From assembly GCA_022712075.1 (NCBI GenBank), contig JALAHE010000306.1, forward strand, positions 1 through 7,786: a stretch of DNA of 7,786 nucleotides, in the 5' to 3' direction. The notes below the pieces were generated by a model. That model saw nothing but the letters and a program-made list of their open reading frames with translations. It did not search any database and had not been told where the DNA came from. Every line of letters begins with the position of its first letter. Within the stretch, counting starts at the first letter, position 1. This stretch comes from Galactobacter sp. GTDB lineage: Bacteria; Actinomycetota; Actinomycetes; Actinomycetales; Micrococcaceae. Both the position numbers and the translations under genes were made by a program. Below are positions 6,635 through 7,786 of this stretch, piece by piece.

Positions 6635-7573
6635 TTACTTGGCCGACACGAGCCCCGTGGAGCGGTCCCAGACGTTGGTGGCGGCAACCATGAGCAGCGC
6701 CGAGCCGAGCATGTGGGCCAGCACGAGCGGCACGGGCAGGCCAGTGAAGTGCTGCGTGTAGCCGATGGCTGCCTGCAGGACCAGCACGCCCACCATCCAC
6801 CAGAGGCCGTGGCGCAGGTGCGCGGGGGCGTTGGTGCGGACGGCGAGGAAGATCGCGACGGCCACGGCGGCCACGAGCAGGTACACGGGCACCACATGGA
6901 TGCGCGTGACGAGGTCGGGGTTGAAGTCGTGGCGCGGGGCCTGCGGGTCGCCGGCGTGCGGGCCGGTGCCGGTCACGATGGTGCCCAGCACCACGGCTGC
7001 GGCGGAGAGGACCCAGATGGCCCAGCCGAGCGTGCGGAGGGTGGGGGCCACGGGGCCGCCCGTGATGCCGCCGGGCTGCGGGTTGGAGGCCAGGCCCGTG
7101 CGGTTCACGAGCAGCGTGGCCATGCAGACGAGCGCCGCGGAGGCCAGGAAGTGCAGGGAGACGACCCAGGGGTTGAGCTTGGTCCACACCGTGATGCCGC
7201 CGATGACCGCCTGCACCGGGATGATGGCGAGGAGGCCGAGGGAGCGCCAGAAGATGCTCGGGAACTGCTTGCGCGCCTTCCAGACAGAGGCGATGGTCGC
7301 GATGGCGATGGCCACGAGCACAAACGTGAGCAGGCGGTTGCCGAACTCGATGAGGCCGTGGATGCCGGATTCGGGCACGGGAGTCATGGTGCCAGGCATG
7401 CAATTGGGCCAGTTGTCGCAGCCCAGGCCCGAGGCCGTCAGGCGGACGGCGCCGCCCGTGACGATGATGCCGATCTGCGAGACCAGCGAGGCGATGGCGA
7501 GGCGGTGGGCCGTCCGGGAGATGCCCGTCGACGTCGCGGTGGCGGTGGTGGCCATGGAGAGGGTGTCCTTCAT
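6635..7573 (-). CDS. ctaA: heme A synthase (COX15/CtaA family)
   Basis: Integral membrane oxidase that converts heme O, made by the convergent ctaB, to heme A. 312 aa, the usual size, with eight hydrophobic helices at about 24-45, 79-98, 110-130, 136-156, 182-203, 225-246, 256-273 and 281-300. Motifs: GGAVRLTASGLGCDNWPNC (40-58), the family signature leading into the first external loop with the cysteine pair Cys52/Cys58; IEFGNR (75-80), equivalent to the ExxHR motif; SLHFLAS (139-145) with His141; RIHVVP (224-229) with His226; and LAHMLGS (285-291) with His287. The first of the four heme-ligand His positions is Asn79 here. The ATG is supported by GGGAG 8 nt upstream; ATG 7555 (Met7), preceded by AAGGA, is a possible alternative. 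It lies 5 nt after the stop of an ABC permease on the same strand, so it is probably the last gene of that operon, closed by the hairpin at 6576-6616. Confidence 0.95.
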   Translation of the reverse strand: MKDTLSMATTATATSTGISRTAHRLAIASLVSQIGIIVTGGAVRLTASGLGCDNWPNCMPGTMTPVPESGIHGLIEFGNRLLTFVLVAIAIATIASVWKARKQFPSIFWRSLGLLAIIPVQAVIGGITVWTKLNPWVVSLHFLASAALVCMATLLVNRTGLASNPQPGGITGGPVAPTLRTLGWAIWVLSAAAVVLGTIVTGTGPHAGDPQAPRHDFNPDLVTRIHVVPVYLLVAAVAVAIFLAVRTNAPAHLRHGLWWMVGVLVLQAAIGYTQHFTGLPVPLVLAHMLGSALLMVAATNVWDRSTGLVSAK

Positions 7574-7578
7574 GTGTC

Positions 7579-7786
7579 TTACTCCCAGCGGAACCAGCGC
7601 ACGGCGGCGGCGGTGCCGAGCACCGACCAGACCACCAGCACGAGGAGGCTCGTGGGATCGATGCGACCGTGGATCAGCGCGGTGCGCAGGCCCTCGCCCA
7701 GGGCGGAGGAGGGGAGGAGGGTGGCCGCCGTGCCCAGGAGGCCAGGCAGCTTGGACAGGGGCAGCAGCAGGCCGCCGACGGCGGCG
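7579..7786 (-). CDS. ABC-2-type transporter permease, C-terminal fragment (5' end outside window)
   Basis: Only the last 68 codons are visible; the gene begins beyond the right edge. The fragment reads LPLSKLPG, then LLPSSALGEGLRTAL, a hydrophobic helix LLVLVVWSVLGTAAAV, and the charged end RWFRWE before TAA. This is the typical C-terminus of DrrB-like/ABC-2 permeases: the last amphipathic segment, the final membrane helix and a short basic-aromatic cytoplasmic tail. In M. tuberculosis a permease (Rv1457c) and an ATPase (Rv1458c) precede the ctaA homologue Rv1456c, so an ATPase gene is expected further right. The substrate is unknown; the 'antibiotic transport' name used for such genes is by similarity only. 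The close linkage with ctaA leaves open a role in respiratory-complex or heme assembly, which is inference. The fragment is too short for a firm subfamily. Confidence 0.8.
   Translation of the reverse strand, partial: AAVGGLLLPLSKLPGLLGTAATLLPSSALGEGLRTALIHGRIDPTSLLVLVVWSVLGTAAAVRWFRWE
7582..7586 (-). promoter_or_regulatory. ribosome binding site of ctaA within the permease 3' end
   Basis: GGGAG on the minus strand, 8 nt before the ctaA ATG, formed by the last codons of the upstream permease gene (stop at 7579-7581). This implies coupling of the two genes. Confidence 0.65.

Noticed and set aside
6192..6761. 189-codon open frame across the ctaB-ctaA gap
   Set aside because: It runs through hairpins and into the ctaA 3' end on the opposite strand, has no ribosome site and no protein-like pattern.

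Overview
The window is a high-GC stretch whose genes all look actinobacterial. The evidence is strong G/C preference at third codon positions, Shine-Dalgarno-led GTG and ATG starts, a mycobacterial-type transaldolase, and a gene order that I recall from Mycobacterium tuberculosis (Rv1448c tal, Rv1449c tkt, Rv1451 ctaB, Rv1456c ctaA-like, Rv1457c ABC permease). I cannot name the genus. Having pgi directly after tal, where mycobacteria have zwf, points away from mycobacteria and towards Micrococcales/Actinomycetales-like lineages, but this is inference.

Layout. Positions 1-4867 (minus strand) hold a tightly packed operon read tkt -> tal -> pgi: transketolase, transaldolase and glucose-6-phosphate isomerase. 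The last gene runs off the left edge. The tkt-tal gap is 32 nt and the tal-pgi gap is 1 nt. Positions 4868-5138 are a divergent intergenic region that must carry promoters for tkt (leftward) and ctaB (rightward); it contains a perfect 6-3-6 dyad overlapping a plausible ctaB -10 element. Positions 5139-6119 (plus strand) are ctaB, heme O synthase. Positions 6120-6634 are a 515-nt gap between convergent genes. It has strong hairpins at both ends that serve as terminators, an additional unexplained 24-nt-arm inverted repeat, and a relatively A/T-rich island near the ctaA side. Positions 6635-7573 (minus strand) are ctaA, heme A synthase. It is preceded, 5 nt away on the same strand, by the C-terminal end of an ABC-2-type permease gene that runs off the right edge.

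How the genes work together. tkt, tal and pgi supply the non-oxidative pentose phosphate pathway and its link to fructose-6-P/glucose-6-P. CtaB and CtaA act in series (heme B -> heme O -> heme A) to make the cofactor of aa3-type cytochrome c oxidase, so the organism is probably capable of aerobic respiration. The two blocks are metabolically distinct but share the divergent promoter region. I found no mobile element, CRISPR array, tRNA/rRNA gene or clearly new system. The observations most worth a second look are the hairpin-rich ctaB/ctaA gap, the dyad in the tkt/ctaB promoter region, and the Asn at a usual heme-ligand His position in CtaA.
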